Below are positions 53,325 to 61,772 of a stretch of 64,000 nucleotides of DNA, one piece after another; within the stretch, counting starts at the first letter, position 1; every line of letters begins with the position of its first letter. The notes beneath the pieces are model-generated. The model made no database searches. It was given only the letters and a program-made list of their open reading frames with translations, and was not told the origin of the DNA. The stretch covers positions 62,001 through 126,000 of the forward strand of contig JAEUNO010000032.1 in NCBI GenBank assembly GCA_016791045.1. Direction: 5' to 3'. The DNA comes from Methyloversatilis sp. Its GTDB lineage: Bacteria > Pseudomonadota > Gammaproteobacteria > Burkholderiales > Rhodocyclaceae. The position numbers were made by a program, and so were the translations under genes.

Positions 53325-53341
53325 AAGCAAAGAGCGCACCA
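53325..53341 (-). promoter_or_regulatory. Sigma-54 promoter of amtB
   Basis: Minus-strand TGGTGCGCTCTTTGCTT has GG and GC exactly ten bases apart; the -12 box TTGCT is perfect and the -24 box has two mismatches. Transcription would start near 53315, about 23 nt before the amtB ATG. Confidence 0.65.
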
Positions 53342-53366
53342 GCTGAAGGCGTTCATGACGAAGAAT

Positions 53367-53383
53367 TGCACCGATCGTGTGCA
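53367..53383. promoter_or_regulatory. NtrC-like site upstream of amtB
   Basis: TGCACC-GATCG-TGTGCA differs from the NtrC consensus TGCACC-N5-GGTGCA at one position. Its centre lies about 60 bp upstream of the predicted amtB start. Confidence 0.6.
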
Positions 53384-53483
53384 GGAAAGTTGTTTCACGG
53401 AGGGTGCGCCGTTGCGCGCACTGCTGCAGTGCGGAAGACCGGTCGGTCTGGGCAACCCTGCCGCCGTCCGCGTCACGCGAAGT

Positions 53484-53500
53484 CGCACCAAAAAAGTGCG
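53484..53500. promoter_or_regulatory. Second NtrC-like inverted repeat, nearer to gdhA
   Basis: CGCAC-CAAAAAA-GTGCG is a perfect five-base inverted repeat with the spacing of an NtrC site and three differences from its consensus. It could serve amtB as a distal enhancer or act at the gdhA promoter. Confidence 0.4.
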
Positions 53501-53571
53501 AAAAGGCGTGATTTACCTCAGAATGCGCGCCCTTGGTGCATTGGATGTCCTGCCTCTTCCTGGAGAAACGA

Positions 53572-54915
53572 GTGAAACACAGCAATTTCGGAACATTCAT
53601 CGCCCATGTCGACACCCGCAACCCGGGACAACCCGAATACCTGCAGGCGGTGACCGAGGTCATGGAAAGCCTGTGGCCCCACATCGAACTGCATCCCCGC
53701 TATGCCGAACACGCGCTGCTTGACCGCCTCGTCGAACCCGAGCGCGTTCTGATGTTCCGGGTGTCATGGGTCGACGATCAGGGTGAGGTGCAGGTGAATC
53801 GCGGCTACCGCATCCAGCACAGTTCGGCCATCGGTCCATACAAGGGCGGCATCCGCTTCCATCCGTCGGTGAATCTGTCGATCCTGAAATTCCTGGCCTT
53901 CGAGCAGACCTTCAAGAACGCGCTGACCACGCTGCCGATGGGCGGCGCCAAGGGCGGTTCGGACTTCGATCCGAAAGGCCGCAGCCCGGGCGAGGTGATG
54001 CGCTTCTGCCAGGCCTTCGTGTCGGAACTGTTCCGGCACATCGGTTCCGACACCGACGTGCCGGCGGGTGACATTGGCGTCGGCGGCCGCGAGGTCGGCT
54101 TCATGGCCGGCATGATGAAGAAACTGAGCAATCGGGCCGACTGCGTGTTCACCGGCAAGGGTCTCAGTTTCGGCGGTTCGCTGATCCGGCCCGAGGCGAC
54201 GGGTTATGGCACGGTGTATTTCGCCGAGGAAATGCTGTGCCACGCCGGTCAGTCGATGGATGGCATGCGCGTCGCGGTGTCCGGCTCGGGCAATGTCGCG
54301 CAGTACGCCATCGAAAAGGCGATGGCCTTTGGCGCGCGCGTGGTGACGGCGTCGGATTCCGCCGGCACGGTGATCGACGAAGAGGGCTTCACGCCGGAAA
54401 AGCTGGCCATCCTGATGGACGTGAAGAACCGCGCCTATGGCCGCATCAGCGATTACGCGAAGCAGGTCGGCGCGCGCTTCGAAGCCGGTGTGCGCCCCTG
54501 GCAGGTGCCGGTCGGACTGGCCTTGCCGTGCGCGACGCAGAATGAACTGGACGAGCGCGACGCCCGCACGCTGATCGCCAATGGCGTGAAGTGCGTGGCC
54601 GAAGGCGCCAACATGCCGTCGACGCTGGAAGCGGTGCGCGCGTTCGAGTCGGCGGGCGTGCTGTATGCGCCCGGCAAGGCATCGAACGCGGGCGGTGTCG
54701 CGACCTCGGGTCTGGAAATGAGCCAGAACGCGATCCGGATGTCGTGGACGCGCGACGAAGTCGATGCCCGGTTGCTGCACATCATGCAGGGCATACACGC
54801 CGCCTGCCTGCAGTACGGCAAGCGGCCGGATGGCCGCCTGAGTTATGTCGACGGTGCCAACATCGCCGGCTTCGTCAAGGTGGCGGACGCCATGCTGGCG
54901 CAGGGCGTGATCTGA
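53572..54915 (+). CDS. gdhA: NADP-type glutamate dehydrogenase
   Basis: 447 residues from a GTG with GGAG seven bases before it, the exact length of E. coli GdhA. The catalytic-lysine motif PMGGAKGGSDFDPKG, the substrate segment YKGGIRFHPSVNLS, and the NADP fold VAVSGSGNVAQYA are present. It joins ammonium to 2-oxoglutarate. An ATG at 53545 is possible but gives an atypical extension. It is divergent from amtB, so nitrogen uptake and fixation into glutamate are encoded back to back. Confidence 0.94.
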   Translation: MKHSNFGTFIAHVDTRNPGQPEYLQAVTEVMESLWPHIELHPRYAEHALLDRLVEPERVLMFRVSWVDDQGEVQVNRGYRIQHSSAIGPYKGGIRFHPSVNLSILKFLAFEQTFKNALTTLPMGGAKGGSDFDPKGRSPGEVMRFCQAFVSELFRHIGSDTDVPAGDIGVGGREVGFMAGMMKKLSNRADCVFTGKGLSFGGSLIRPEATGYGTVYFAEEMLCHAGQSMDGMRVAVSGSGNVAQYAIEKAMAFGARVVTASDSAGTVIDEEGFTPEKLAILMDVKNRAYGRISDYAKQVGARFEAGVRPWQVPVGLALPCATQNELDERDARTLIANGVKCVAEGANMPSTLEAVRAFESAGVLYAPGKASNAGGVATSGLEMSQNAIRMSWTRDEVDARLLHIMQGIHAACLQYGKRPDGRLSYVDGANIAGFVKVADAMLAQGVI

Positions 54916-54946
54916 CGGGCGTGCGAAGGGTAGCCCGCTCCGGCCG

Positions 54947-55714
54947 TCAGGGCATGTTCGGGCGGATGACCAGCAATTCGTCGTCGAGCCAGCGCGCCAG
55001 CCAGCCGCCGATCAGGGTCCGGGCATCTTCAGCGAGCACGGATTCGCAGGCGGCGGCGAAGGGCGTGCCCGACGCCATCGCCTGCAGCATGGCGGCTTCA
55101 TCGTCGCCGATCGAGCGGAAGTGCGGCTGGAAGCCCTTGCGCCACACCAGCAAACTGCCCGGCCGGTCCAGCACTTCGACCTGCGGCGGGGCGTCGCTGC
55201 GGTCCATCGCGTGCCAAAGGTCCAGCGTGTTGCGCGTGACACGCAGCCATTGCGCGGTCGGGTGCAGGCGGAACACCACCTGCGCCCAGTCGCCGTCGTC
55301 GAAACCGGCCAGCGTTGCGCCGGTGACCGGTTCGGCGTCGGCACCGTCGAAGGCCTGGCGCATCGCCCAGTCGAGCCGAGCCAGTTCCGACACTTCCGGG
55401 TCGTCCGGATACATGGCGCCCAGCCCGTCGGCGTAGCGCTCGCCGAAGGGACGCAGGCTGAACCGGCTGGGCGGGTGGTCGGCGATCCAGGCCAGCGCCG
55501 CTGATTCGAAGCGCTCGTCACCCAGCCACGCCCAGGTCTTGTCGAAGCTGTCCTTCAGCGTGTCGAGCAGGCGAACGCGGTAAGCATTGAAATAGATGTG
55601 CGCGCGGTCCGCCTTCGCCAGACCGCCGGCGTCCGCCAGCGTGTCCAGAAAGTCGTTCGGTCTGTCGTGCAGGTAATCGATGAAGTGCGACTGCAGGCGG
55701 GCGAGTGCGCTCAT
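54947..55714 (-). CDS. bufC: BufC/HvfC family putative DNA-binding-fold protein (DUF2063), MNIO partner
   Basis: 255 residues. The N-terminal DUF2063 region runs over about residues 1-100 ([36 protein letters not shown]). It is the usual partner subunit of MNIO (DUF692) enzymes and is thought to bind the precursor peptide. Its ATG overlaps the bufB stop by 4 bp. It is the last gene of the bufferin cluster. Confidence 0.88.
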   Translation of the reverse strand: MSALARLQSHFIDYLHDRPNDFLDTLADAGGLAKADRAHIYFNAYRVRLLDTLKDSFDKTWAWLGDERFESAALAWIADHPPSRFSLRPFGERYADGLGAMYPDDPEVSELARLDWAMRQAFDGADAEPVTGATLAGFDDGDWAQVVFRLHPTAQWLRVTRNTLDLWHAMDRSDAPPQVEVLDRPGSLLVWRKGFQPHFRSIGDDEAAMLQAMASGTPFAAACESVLAEDARTLIGGWLARWLDDELLVIRPNMP

Positions 55715-56568
55715 GCCACGGCCCTTTCGAACGGTGCGCCGGGCTCGGCGCGGATCGCGATGCGGCGGGCGCGGTCGAGTTCGTGCAGCAGTTCGGGCAG
55801 TTCCGGAATGTGGTCGTCGCGCTCGATCATCGTCGCCACGTTGCCGAACATGCCGCAGGCGATGTCATAGAGCGCCCATACTTCTTCGCACACCGGATGG
55901 TCGTGCGTGTCGACCAGATGGTCGTCATGCGTCGAATGACCGGCCAGATGGATCTGCTGGATGCGGTTCGTCGGCATGGCGTGCAGGAAGTCGAGCGCGT
56001 CGAAGCCGTGATTGACGCTGCTGACATAGATGTTGTTCACGTCGAGCAGCAGCAGGCAATCCGCCTCGTCGGCCACCGCGCGGATGAAATCCCACTCTGT
56101 CGCATCCGACATGCCGTAGCCGAGATAGCTGGACACATTCTCGAGCACCAGCCGGCGCCCCAGCTCGTGCTGCACCTGACCGATCTTGCGCACCAGCAGG
56201 CGGGCCGATTCTTCGGTGTAGGGCAGCGGCAGCAGGTCATGCGAATTGCGGCCGTTGATGCCGGTCCAGCAGAGGTGATCGGATATCCAGAGCGGATCGA
56301 TGCGATCGGCCAGCGCCTTCAGTCGGGCGAGGTAGTCGCGATCAAGCGGTTCGTCGGAGCCGATCGACAGTGCCACGCCGTGCATGGCCATCGGGTAGTC
56401 GGCGCGCAGCCGGTCGAGCATCGCCATCGGCTTGCCGCCATCGACCATGAAGTTTTCCGAAATGATTTCCAGCCAGTCGAGCGGCGCCCGCTGTTCGAGC
56501 AGCGCGGTGTAATGGGCAGGGCGCAGTCCCAGTCCGAATCCGGGGGATTCACGGGTCAAGTTGTTCAT
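55711..56568 (-). CDS. bufB: BufB, MNIO/DUF692 multinuclear iron oxygenase
   Basis: 285 residues of the DUF692 TIM-barrel family. Metal-ligand segments are [40 protein letters not shown], and [12 protein letters not shown], supplying the His/Asp/Glu set for two or three irons. MNIO enzymes convert cysteines of the small precursor into thio-modified copper-binding heterocycles. The precursor gene (bufA) lies upstream and bufC downstream. Confidence 0.94.
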   Translation of the reverse strand: MNNLTRESPGFGLGLRPAHYTALLEQRAPLDWLEIISENFMVDGGKPMAMLDRLRADYPMAMHGVALSIGSDEPLDRDYLARLKALADRIDPLWISDHLCWTGINGRNSHDLLPLPYTEESARLLVRKIGQVQHELGRRLVLENVSSYLGYGMSDATEWDFIRAVADEADCLLLLDVNNIYVSSVNHGFDALDFLHAMPTNRIQQIHLAGHSTHDDHLVDTHDHPVCEEVWALYDIACGMFGNVATMIERDDHIPELPELLHELDRARRIAIRAEPGAPFERAVA

Positions 56569-56610
56569 CGGAGGCAGTCCTGTCCACCGGCGTCAGCGCG
56601 GAAAATGGAG

Positions 56611-56668
56611 AACCGTTCGCGACCGGGCGACATGCCCTTGCAGGCATGCGATCGTGTCGCGAACGGCG
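56611..56668 (-). promoter_or_regulatory. Nested hairpin between bufA and bufB
   Basis: An outer perfect eleven-base stem (CCGTTCGCGAC, 56613-56623, with GTCGCGAACGG, 56656-56666) encloses an inner stem CATGCC/GGCATG (56631-56636 and 56643-56648). It fills the 124-bp gap after bufA. It may stop or slow part of the transcripts, so that more precursor than enzyme is made. Confidence 0.6.
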
Positions 56669-56692
56669 GGGTGCAACGACAGACGCGTCGGC

Positions 56693-56986
56693 TTACTTGG
56701 CAACCAGATCGCCGATGGTACCGCCCTGGGTCAGGCAGTCCTTGGCCGGAACACCCTTGAAGCCGTGGCCCTTGCAGGCGTTCTGTCCCTTGCAGCTGTG
56801 CTCCGCGGTGGCGCAGTCGCTGTTGCCCTTGCAGGCGTGCAGGCCGTAGCAATGCACCTTGTCGCTGGCGCCGACGGCCATGCCCTTCGATCCCTTCGGG
56901 GCATCGGCAGCAAAGACCGAACCGGACAGGGCGAGCGCAGCAGCAGCGGCGGCAATCGAAGCACCAAAATTCATTTTCGACATCAT
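56693..56986 (-). CDS. bufA: BufA2-type bufferin, ribosomally made copper-binding precursor
   Basis: 97 residues: a signal peptide (about 1-27, ending SVFAAD) and a core with six cysteines in the order HCYG, HAC, SDC, HSC, NAC and KDC. The segment CYGLHACKGNSDCATAEHS matches the bufferin type whose cysteines are modified by MNIO enzymes. The ATG at 56986 follows AGGAG. After export the product is expected to bind copper in the periplasm. The cluster order A-B-C on one strand is typical. Confidence 0.9.
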   Translation of the reverse strand: MMSKMNFGASIAAAAAALALSGSVFAADAPKGSKGMAVGASDKVHCYGLHACKGNSDCATAEHSCKGQNACKGHGFKGVPAKDCLTQGGTIGDLVAK

Positions 56987-57094
56987 GTTCTCCTGGGTAA
57001 TGGACGTGTAGTCGGGCGTCTGCCCGTGTGGGTCTAAGCGAGAACAACACCCGCTGGCCGGAGGCCTGCGCATTGCGCTCTCCCGCCACTAGAC

Positions 57095-57136
57095 CCGGGT
57101 GGCATCGAGATGCTTACTTCACCCGGAGAAATTTTT
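57095..57136 (+). terminator. Hairpin with T-run between bufA and the integrase gene
   Basis: CCGGGTG (57095-57101) pairs with CACCCGG (57120-57126) around an inner GCATC-GA-GATGC stem. On the plus strand it is followed by a stretch ending in five T. It would stop plus-strand (antisense) transcription coming through bufABC; on the minus strand, past the integrase stop, it lacks a T-run but may still end that message. Confidence 0.5.
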
Positions 57137-57149
57137 CGCTGTCCGTATA

Positions 57150-58391
57150 TCAGGGCTTCTTCAGCGCCTCCTCATCGGACGGGGTTGCCCACGGCAACTG
57201 CTGCTTCTGCGCTTCGTCATGCCAGCGTTCTTCCTCTTCGTGGATATAGCGCTGCGTCGTGCGCGCGTCGGTATGACGGGCGTCCTTCTGCACGAAGCGT
57301 TCGTTCATGCCGCTGTCGAGCTTGGCCGTGATGCCGGTATGGCGTCCCCAGTGCGCCGAGGCGGCGCGCAGCTTTTCGCGCTTGTGTTCCGAGGCCTCGG
57401 GCAGCAGGTCGGCAGCGGCGTTGAACAGCTTCTTCAGAATCTGGTTCAGCCGGCGTGCGGTGATCGGGCTGCGGTCCTTGATCGACACCAGCAAGGGCGT
57501 GAGGTCGGTGCGCTTCGGCATCGCGCTGAGCCCCAGATGCTTCCGGTAGCGCACCAGCGCATGCACCATGTCGTCGGCCACCGGCACCCGGGCCTGCTTG
57601 CCGCCCTTGCCGACGACATGCCACCACCAGCGGCCGCGCTCCTCGCGAAAGCTGTTCATGCGATGCGATTCCAGCTCTCCGGCACGCGGTGCCAGCATGT
57701 AGAGCAGGGCGGCGATGAAACGCGCGCGCTCGTACTCATCGCGTTCGCCCTCCGTTTCGCGCGGCAGGGCCTCGATGGCGCGGGTGACCGCGTGCCACAT
57801 TTCGGCGTCGAGAAAGCGCTCGATCTTCTGCATTTCCTCGGTCTGCGCGATGACCTGCGCCGGTCCGGTCGCCGCCATGTTCAGCTTGCGCCGGCGCTGC
57901 CGGATCAGGCCGAGCGGATTGCCGGACAGATAGCCGGCGTCGACCAGATAGGCCATCAGCGAATTGATCGCCGCGATCGACGTGAGCACCGCCGAATCCG
58001 ACAACGGACCGACGAAGGGGCGCCACGCGGGCTTCACGCGCGGCACCTTGGGCGCGCACCACAGCTTCGCCGGCTGCGGATCGGCCAGAAAGTGCAGATA
58101 GCCTTCGAAGTCCTGCCGGTTCAGGCTGGACAAGGGCTTGCCGCATTCGATCAGCGACCACAGCAGCAGCCGCTCGCACTCGCGCTGGTAGATGCGGTGC
58201 GTGCCGGGCGACTGTTCGTACTCGGTCAGGAAGCAGCGGATGGCGTCGACGTCGTTCGAGGCAGTGATCTGCAACCGCGCCGCATCGGCGCGGTTGATGC
58301 CGTCGTGACCGTCGAGCGCGGCGGGCACGGTGACTTCGTCCAGCGGACGGATCGGAACTGGCAGTTCGGGCAGGGCGCGTTCGTCACTCAT
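57150..58391 (-). CDS. Tyrosine recombinase (phage-type integrase)
   Basis: 413 residues. An N-terminal SAM-like core-binding region spans about residues 50-180. The catalytic domain has the first arginine in MLAPRAGELESHR, the HWGRH motif (His and Arg), DARHTDARTTQRYIH with the second histidine and the nucleophile tyrosine. It looks intact. The ATG at 58391 gives the natural start. No other phage, transposon or tRNA gene is near, so it is a lone integrase, perhaps a relic or a chromosomal recombinase. Confidence 0.9.
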   Translation of the reverse strand: MSDERALPELPVPIRPLDEVTVPAALDGHDGINRADAARLQITASNDVDAIRCFLTEYEQSPGTHRIYQRECERLLLWSLIECGKPLSSLNRQDFEGYLHFLADPQPAKLWCAPKVPRVKPAWRPFVGPLSDSAVLTSIAAINSLMAYLVDAGYLSGNPLGLIRQRRRKLNMAATGPAQVIAQTEEMQKIERFLDAEMWHAVTRAIEALPRETEGERDEYERARFIAALLYMLAPRAGELESHRMNSFREERGRWWWHVVGKGGKQARVPVADDMVHALVRYRKHLGLSAMPKRTDLTPLLVSIKDRSPITARRLNQILKKLFNAAADLLPEASEHKREKLRAASAHWGRHTGITAKLDSGMNERFVQKDARHTDARTTQRYIHEEEERWHDEAQKQQLPWATPSDEEALKKP

Positions 58392-58540
58392 GGCGGAATC
58401 GGGCTGGCATCGTTGCAGGGTGGGGCAGGGCAGCCGGATGGTAACCGGCCTGCGGAACCAACCGGCGATTGCACCGGTCAGGTTCGCGTCAGTCAGGGAT
58501 ACGATCATCCGGACTCGACAATGACTCAAGCCTGTCGAGC

Positions 58541-58557
58541 GCTCCGCCCATCGGAGC
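58541..58557. other. Short inverted repeat upstream of the Mrp operon
   Basis: GCTCCG (58541-58546) and CGGAGC (58552-58557) form a six-base stem in the 226-bp gap between integrase and mnhA. No T-run follows; a terminator or regulator site is possible. Nothing else was seen in the gap. Confidence 0.3.
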
Positions 58558-58617
58558 ACTCGGATCAAACAAGGTTATTCTTCGGCCGGACAGAACTAGC
58601 CCGACTTCGCAGCGCCC

Positions 58618-61434
58618 ATGAATCCACTTGCCACGATAGTGCTGCTGCCCCTGCTGGCAGGCACCTTGCTGTGTTTCGGCCTGGGCCGCGACAATTCGCC
58701 CGCGCGCCGCACGCTGACCGTCCTGGCGGCTGGCGCCGTGACGGTTGCCGCGCTCGCGCTGCTGCTGTCGCTCGCGCCGCAGATACTGGCCGGCCAGACA
58801 CTGATCGCGCACACCGACTGGGTGCCGTCGCTCGGCCTCTCCATCGGCTGGCGGCTCGACGGCCTGGCCCTGCTGTTCGCGCTGCTGATCACCGGCATCG
58901 GTCTGCTGATCGTCATCTACGCGCATTTCTATCTGGCGGCATCGGACCCGGCCGGCAAGTTCTACACGCTGCTGATGCTGTTCATGGCAGCCATGCTCGG
59001 CGTCGTCATGTCGGACAACATCATGCTGCTGGTGGTGTTCTGGGAACTCACCAGCGTGTCGTCCTTCCTGCTGGTCGGCTACTGGGGGCACAAGGAAGAG
59101 GCGAGGGCGGGTGCGCGCATGGCGCTGGCGGTCACCGGCGGCGGCGGTCTGGTCATGCTGGCCGGTTTCGTGCTGCTCGGCCAGGTCGCCGGCACCTATG
59201 AACTGAGCGAATTGCTGACGCGCGGCGACATCATCAAGGCCGACCCGCTGTACCCGCTGCTGCTCGGGCTGATTCTGGTCGGCTGCTTCACCAAGAGCGC
59301 GCAGGTGCCCTTCCACTTCTGGCTGCCGGAAGCGATGGCGGCCCCGACGCCTGTATCGGCCTATCTGCACTCGGCCACCATGGTGAAAGCCGGCGTGTTC
59401 CTGCTCGCCCGGCTCTATCCGGTGCTCGGCGGCACCGACCTGTTCGAGGGCGTGGTCGCCAGTTTCGGGCTGGCAACCGTGGCCTTCGCGGCCTGGGTGG
59501 CGATCTTCAAGCACGACATGAAGGCGCTGCTCGCCTACTCGACGGTCAGCCACCTCGGCTTCATCACCTTCCTGATCGGGCTGGGCTCGCCGCTGTCGGC
59601 GGTGGCCGCGGTGTTCCACATCCTGAATCACGCCACCTTCAAGGCGGCGCTGTTCATGAGCGCCGGCATCATCGACCACGAAACCGGTACGCGCGACCTG
59701 CGTCGTCTCGGCGGGCTGTACCGGCTGATGCCCTGGACCGCCACGTTCGCCATGACGGCCGCTGCGGCGATGGCCGGCATTCCGCTGTTCAACGGTTTCC
59801 TGTCGAAGGAAATGTTCTTCCACGAAGCGGTCGAGTCGACGCTGCCGTGGGGCGTGGCCGTACCGGTCATCGCCACGCTTGCCGGCATCTTCTCGATGGC
59901 CTACTCGGTACGACTGGTGCACGCCACCTTCTTCAATGGCGTACCGAAGGATCTGCCGCCGGACGCGCATCCACATGACCCGCCGATCGGCATGCTGGCG
60001 CCGGTCGCACTGCTGGCCGTGCTGTGCGTCGTGGTCGGCGTGCTGCCGGCCATCACCTACGGCCCGCTGGTCCACTCGGCCGCGACCGCGCTGCTCGGCA
60101 CCGCCCCGCCGGACTATCACCTGGCGATCTGGCATGGCTTCAACCTGCCGCTGCTGATGAGCGCCATCGCCGTGGCGGGCGGGCTGGCGCTGTATTTCAC
60201 GCTGCAGAAGTCGTTCGGTCTGCCCGGCTACACCCCGCAGCGCTGGTCCGGCAAGGCCAGCTTCACCTGCCTGATGGACAGCCTGTTCGCCTTTTCCGGC
60301 CGGCTGACCGGCCGCATCGAGAACGGCTCGCTCCAGCGCTCGCTGGCGCTGCTGGTGCTGCTGGTGCTGATACTGGCCGTGGCGCCTTTCGGCGCCGCAG
60401 ACAGACTGCCGGAAGCCGGCAGCCGCACGCTGCTCGACGCACCGCCGCTGGCCATCGTCGTATGGGCACTGCTGCTCGCGGCGGGCGGTACCCTGGTGTG
60501 GACGCACCACGCGCGCTTTCAGGCGGTCGTGCTGACCGGCGTCGTCGGCATGGTGACGGCGCTCACCTTCGTCGCGCTGTCGGCACCCGATCTGGCGCTG
60601 ACCCAGCTGTCGGTCGAAGTGGTGTCCACGGTGCTGCTGCTGATGGGACTTGCGCTGCTGCCGCAGACCTCGCCGCGCGAATCGACCTCGCTGCGCTATG
60701 GCCGTGACGCCGCGCTGGCACTGGCCGCCGGTGGCGGCGTGGCGGCGCTGGCCTGGCTGATGCTGACGCGCGACCATGCGTCGATCTCGTGGTTCTTCCT
60801 CGACAACACCCTGCCCGGCGGCGGCGGCACCAATGCGGTGAACGTCATCCTGGTCGACTTCCGCGGCTACGACACCTTCGGCGAAATCACGGTGCTCGGC
60901 ATTGCCGCGCTGGGCGCGCTGGCGCTGCTCGATGGCCTGCGCGTGAAACGGCCGACCGTCGATACGGCCGGGCGTGCCTGGAGCTTCGAACAGCAGCCGC
61001 TGCTGCTGCGCGTGGCGGCGCGCATCGTGCTGCCGCTGGCGCTGGTCGTGTCGGCCTACATCTTCTGGCGCGGGCACAACCTGCCGGGCGGCGGTTTCAT
61101 CGCCGGCCTGGTCACTGCCGTGGCACTGGTACTGCAATTCATGGCGCTCGGCCAGGCGCGTGCCGAATCGGCGCTGCATGGCGCGGCGGGGCGGCGCTTC
61201 AGCCGCTGGATCGGCAGCGGCCTCGCAATTGCCGGGCTGACCGGTGTCGCGGCCTTCGTGTTCGGCAAACCTTTCCTGACCAGCGCGCACGGACATCCGA
61301 CGGTTGCGGTGCTGGGCGAACTGCCTCTGGCGAGCGCAGCGGTGTTCGATCTCGGGGTGTACATCACCGTGGTCGGTGCGACGCTGCTGATGCTGTCGGT
61401 ACTTGGCGCCACCAGCAAGGAGAACCACGGATGA
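58618..61434 (+). CDS. mnhA: Na+/H+ antiporter subunit A fused to subunit B (Mrp/Mnh)
   Basis: 938 residues. The NuoL-like proton-antiporter region covers the first about 500, with the conserved glutamate in FWELTSVSSFLL near residue 143 and the histidine/lysine helices LPEAMAAPTPVSAYLHSATMV. The last 150 are MnhB-like (RGHNLPGGGFIAGLV near 818), so A and B are one protein here, as in some other bacteria. The complex exports Na+ or K+ in exchange for protons. The stop overlaps the next ATG by 4 bp. Confidence 0.93.
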   Translation: MNPLATIVLLPLLAGTLLCFGLGRDNSPARRTLTVLAAGAVTVAALALLLSLAPQILAGQTLIAHTDWVPSLGLSIGWRLDGLALLFALLITGIGLLIVIYAHFYLAASDPAGKFYTLLMLFMAAMLGVVMSDNIMLLVVFWELTSVSSFLLVGYWGHKEEARAGARMALAVTGGGGLVMLAGFVLLGQVAGTYELSELLTRGDIIKADPLYPLLLGLILVGCFTKSAQVPFHFWLPEAMAAPTPVSAYLHSATMVKAGVFLLARLYPVLGGTDLFEGVVASFGLATVAFAAWVAIFKHDMKALLAYSTVSHLGFITFLIGLGSPLSAVAAVFHILNHATFKAALFMSAGIIDHETGTRDLRRLGGLYRLMPWTATFAMTAAAAMAGIPLFNGFLSKEMFFHEAVESTLPWGVAVPVIATLAGIFSMAYSVRLVHATFFNGVPKDLPPDAHPHDPPIGMLAPVALLAVLCVVVGVLPAITYGPLVHSAATALLGTAPPDYHLAIWHGFNLPLLMSAIAVAGGLALYFTLQKSFGLPGYTPQRWSGKASFTCLMDSLFAFSGRLTGRIENGSLQRSLALLVLLVLILAVAPFGAADRLPEAGSRTLLDAPPLAIVVWALLLAAGGTLVWTHHARFQAVVLTGVVGMVTALTFVALSAPDLALTQLSVEVVSTVLLLMGLALLPQTSPRESTSLRYGRDAALALAAGGGVAALAWLMLTRDHASISWFFLDNTLPGGGGTNAVNVILVDFRGYDTFGEITVLGIAALGALALLDGLRVKRPTVDTAGRAWSFEQQPLLLRVAARIVLPLALVVSAYIFWRGHNLPGGGFIAGLVTAVALVLQFMALGQARAESALHGAAGRRFSRWIGSGLAIAGLTGVAAFVFGKPFLTSAHGHPTVAVLGELPLASAAVFDLGVYITVVGATLLMLSVLGATSKENHG

Positions 61435-61772
61435 ACGTGAGCATGGAATTTCTGGTCGCCAGCGGCATCGGCTGGGTCACCGCCTGCGGCGTTTTCCTGA
61501 TGCTGCGCGGCCGCAGCTTTCCGGTGGTGCTCGGACTGACGCTGATCGGCTATGCGGTGAATGTGTTCATCTTCGCGATGGGCCGTCTGTGGACCGGTGC
61601 GCCACCCATCATCGGCAACGGCGAGGTGATCGCCGATCCGCTGCCGCAGGCGCTGGTGTTGACCGCCATCGTCATCGGCTTCGCCACCACCGGCTTCGTC
61701 ATCGAACTGGCGCTGCGCAGCCATCACGAGTCGGGTACCGACCACGTCGATGGCAAGGAGCCCGGCGCATGA
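61431..61772 (+). CDS. mnhC: Na+/H+ antiporter subunit C (NuoK-like)
   Basis: 113 residues with three transmembrane helices. NuoK-like motifs are GVFLMLRGRSFPVVLGLTLI and DPLPQALVLTAIVIGFATT. Its ATG overlaps the stop of subunit A, and its stop overlaps the start of subunit D, both by 4 bp, which indicates strict stoichiometric translation. Confidence 0.93.
   Translation: MNVSMEFLVASGIGWVTACGVFLMLRGRSFPVVLGLTLIGYAVNVFIFAMGRLWTGAPPIIGNGEVIADPLPQALVLTAIVIGFATTGFVIELALRSHHESGTDHVDGKEPGA

Noticed and set aside
57000..58620. attL/attR direct repeats or a tRNA target around the integrase
   Set aside because: Neither a tRNA-like sequence nor a repeated core could be found by eye on either side.
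58489..61428. A 979-residue open frame opposite mnhA
   Set aside because: Composition is dominated by Arg, Gln, His and Gly, with no domain; a shadow of the antiporter gene.
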